This document shows, piece after piece, positions 17,041 through 17,707 of a stretch of 17,707 nucleotides of DNA. The number at the start of each line of letters is the position of its first letter. Position 1 is the stretch's first letter. The notes beneath the pieces are model-generated. The model did no database searches and had not been told where the DNA came from. It was given only the letters and a program-made list of their open reading frames with translations. Source of the DNA: Scleroderma bovista (lineage: Eukaryota > Basidiomycota > Agaricomycetes > Boletales > Sclerodermataceae); NCBI GenBank assembly GCA_037178675.1, contig JAYMGJ010000784.1, positions 1 through 17,707 on the forward strand. The letters are read 5' to 3'. The translations under genes were made by a program, and so were the position numbers.

Positions 17041-17103
17041 GGGTTGCTGCAGTGGACCCAGAGGACAGAAGCTGTAGGAGGATGTTGGTAACCCTGTAGT
17101 AAT

Positions 17104-17187
17104 CTCAGTAGATGTTCAAGCTACTGTATTAGAGTAGAAATGAGTGTGTAATGGACTACTTACCCTCAGTAGATGTTCAAGCTACTG
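17104..17187. repeat. 23-bp direct repeat pair with palindromic ends
   Basis: CTCAGTAGATGTTCAAGCTACTG occurs at 17104-17126 and 17165-17187, a 61-bp period. The second copy is followed by AG, giving perfect 8-bp arms CTCAGTAG and CTACTGAG around a 9-nt loop. On the minus strand an intron-like GTAAGT...CTCTAATACAG unit lies between the two copies, at about 17163-17124. Confidence 0.7.
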
Positions 17188-17707
17188 AGGGACTAATAAG
17201 AAATACTACTGTGTATGTGCGCTCGAAAGGCTTATGTAAGCCATGCAGTCTCGCACCCTAAGTACTAGTAACGTGTGCTGGTTAATTTACAACACACTTC
17301 CTTAAACAGTATGTGTTAGTAGGGACAGTAGAAAAATAAATGAAACCAAAGGTGTAAAGAGTCAAATGAATGTGTACTTAATGGTTCCAAATGAATGTAG
17401 TCCATTGCTTGAGAGTCTGAGGCTTTTTGTTGCAAAGGTTTGTATGACTGTGGTGTCGTTACCTGATTTGGTAAGTTGTGTCACACTGATATTGATGTGT
17501 CTGTGCTCAGGTGTGTACTTGATGCAATAGACTTGTTGTCGTCACAGCTAACGTTTTGCAGGTTCTTCTTTGAGCTCTGGGGGCCATATAGAAGACCTCT
17601 GATGGATGTTGATCATGTGGGATCGTCCGCATCAAGTGGTAGAGTGTGAATGGACTTGTAAAGCCCTTGGTGAGCTTTCTGCTCCTTGTACCTTCGACTA
17701 ATGTTTC
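17188..17707. other. Right end, no recognised gene
   Basis: A + strand intron-like unit is visible at 17471-17510 (GTAAGT, CTGAT, CTCAG, 40 nt). The neighbouring frames are short and I recognise no product. A minus-strand frame at the far end (KAHQGLYKSIHTLPLDADDP) looks mildly protein-like but runs off the window. Confidence 0.4.

Noticed and set aside
1..17707. tRNA or rRNA genes
   Set aside because: The only tRNA-like sequences are the primer-binding sites, which cover just the anticodon arm and do not extend into a full cloverleaf.

Overview
The window looks like a transposon graveyard from a filamentous fungal genome, most likely a basidiomycete (Agaricomycete-like). The reasons are short 40-60 nt GT-AG introns with CTAAC/TTGAC-like branch sites, PIF/Harbinger transposases paired with Myb/SANT-like partner genes, and Ty1/copia elements whose primer site matches the fungal initiator tRNA-Met. 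I cannot name a species. No host gene appears intact. The only host-like coding is the N-lobe of a protein kinase.

Region 1 (30-9357) is a nest of Ty1/copia retrotransposons built from two LTR families. Family L has 344-bp LTRs at 30-373 (+), 1083-1426 (-), 5647-5990 (+) and 9014-9357 (-). Family R has LTRs of about 227 bp at 2953-3087 (-, truncated), 5355-5581 (-), 6087-6312 (+) and 8666-8943 (-, with an internal duplication). Between them lie a long uninterrupted Gag-protease-integrase frame (6302-8494, -), a decayed second copy of the same part (1427-2796, -), a short integrase piece (5991-6086, +) and two reverse transcriptase-RNase H segments head to tail (3088-4171 and 4172-5360, +).

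The flanks allow a layered reconstruction. An L element on the minus strand has a possible 4-bp target duplication CCAA at 1079-1082 and 9358-9361. An R element (8943 downward) sits in its leader. A second R element lies antisense inside the pol of the first. A solo L LTR lies inside the integrase of that second R element, with target duplication TATTA. A later LTR-LTR recombination inverted 1427-5646 and split the TATTA pair. A further solo R LTR (5355-5581, target duplication AAATG) cuts the RNase H C-terminus.

Region 2 (9358-11745) and region 4 (15201 to about 17040) each hold a PIF/Harbinger pair. One gene is a DDE transposase remnant and the other a Myb/SANT-like partner, with their 3' ends facing each other. 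All four genes are broken by frameshifts, stops or a lost catalytic residue. Many of the stops could come from CGA or CAG by C-to-T change, as expected from methylation or RIP-like decay.

Region 3 (11746-15200) is mostly AT-rich non-coding DNA. It holds an unrecognised minus-strand frame (12317-12589), a coiled-coil-like coding remnant (13900-14350) and the kinase fragment (14501-14997). The last 500 bases hold an intron-like signal and no gene I recognise.
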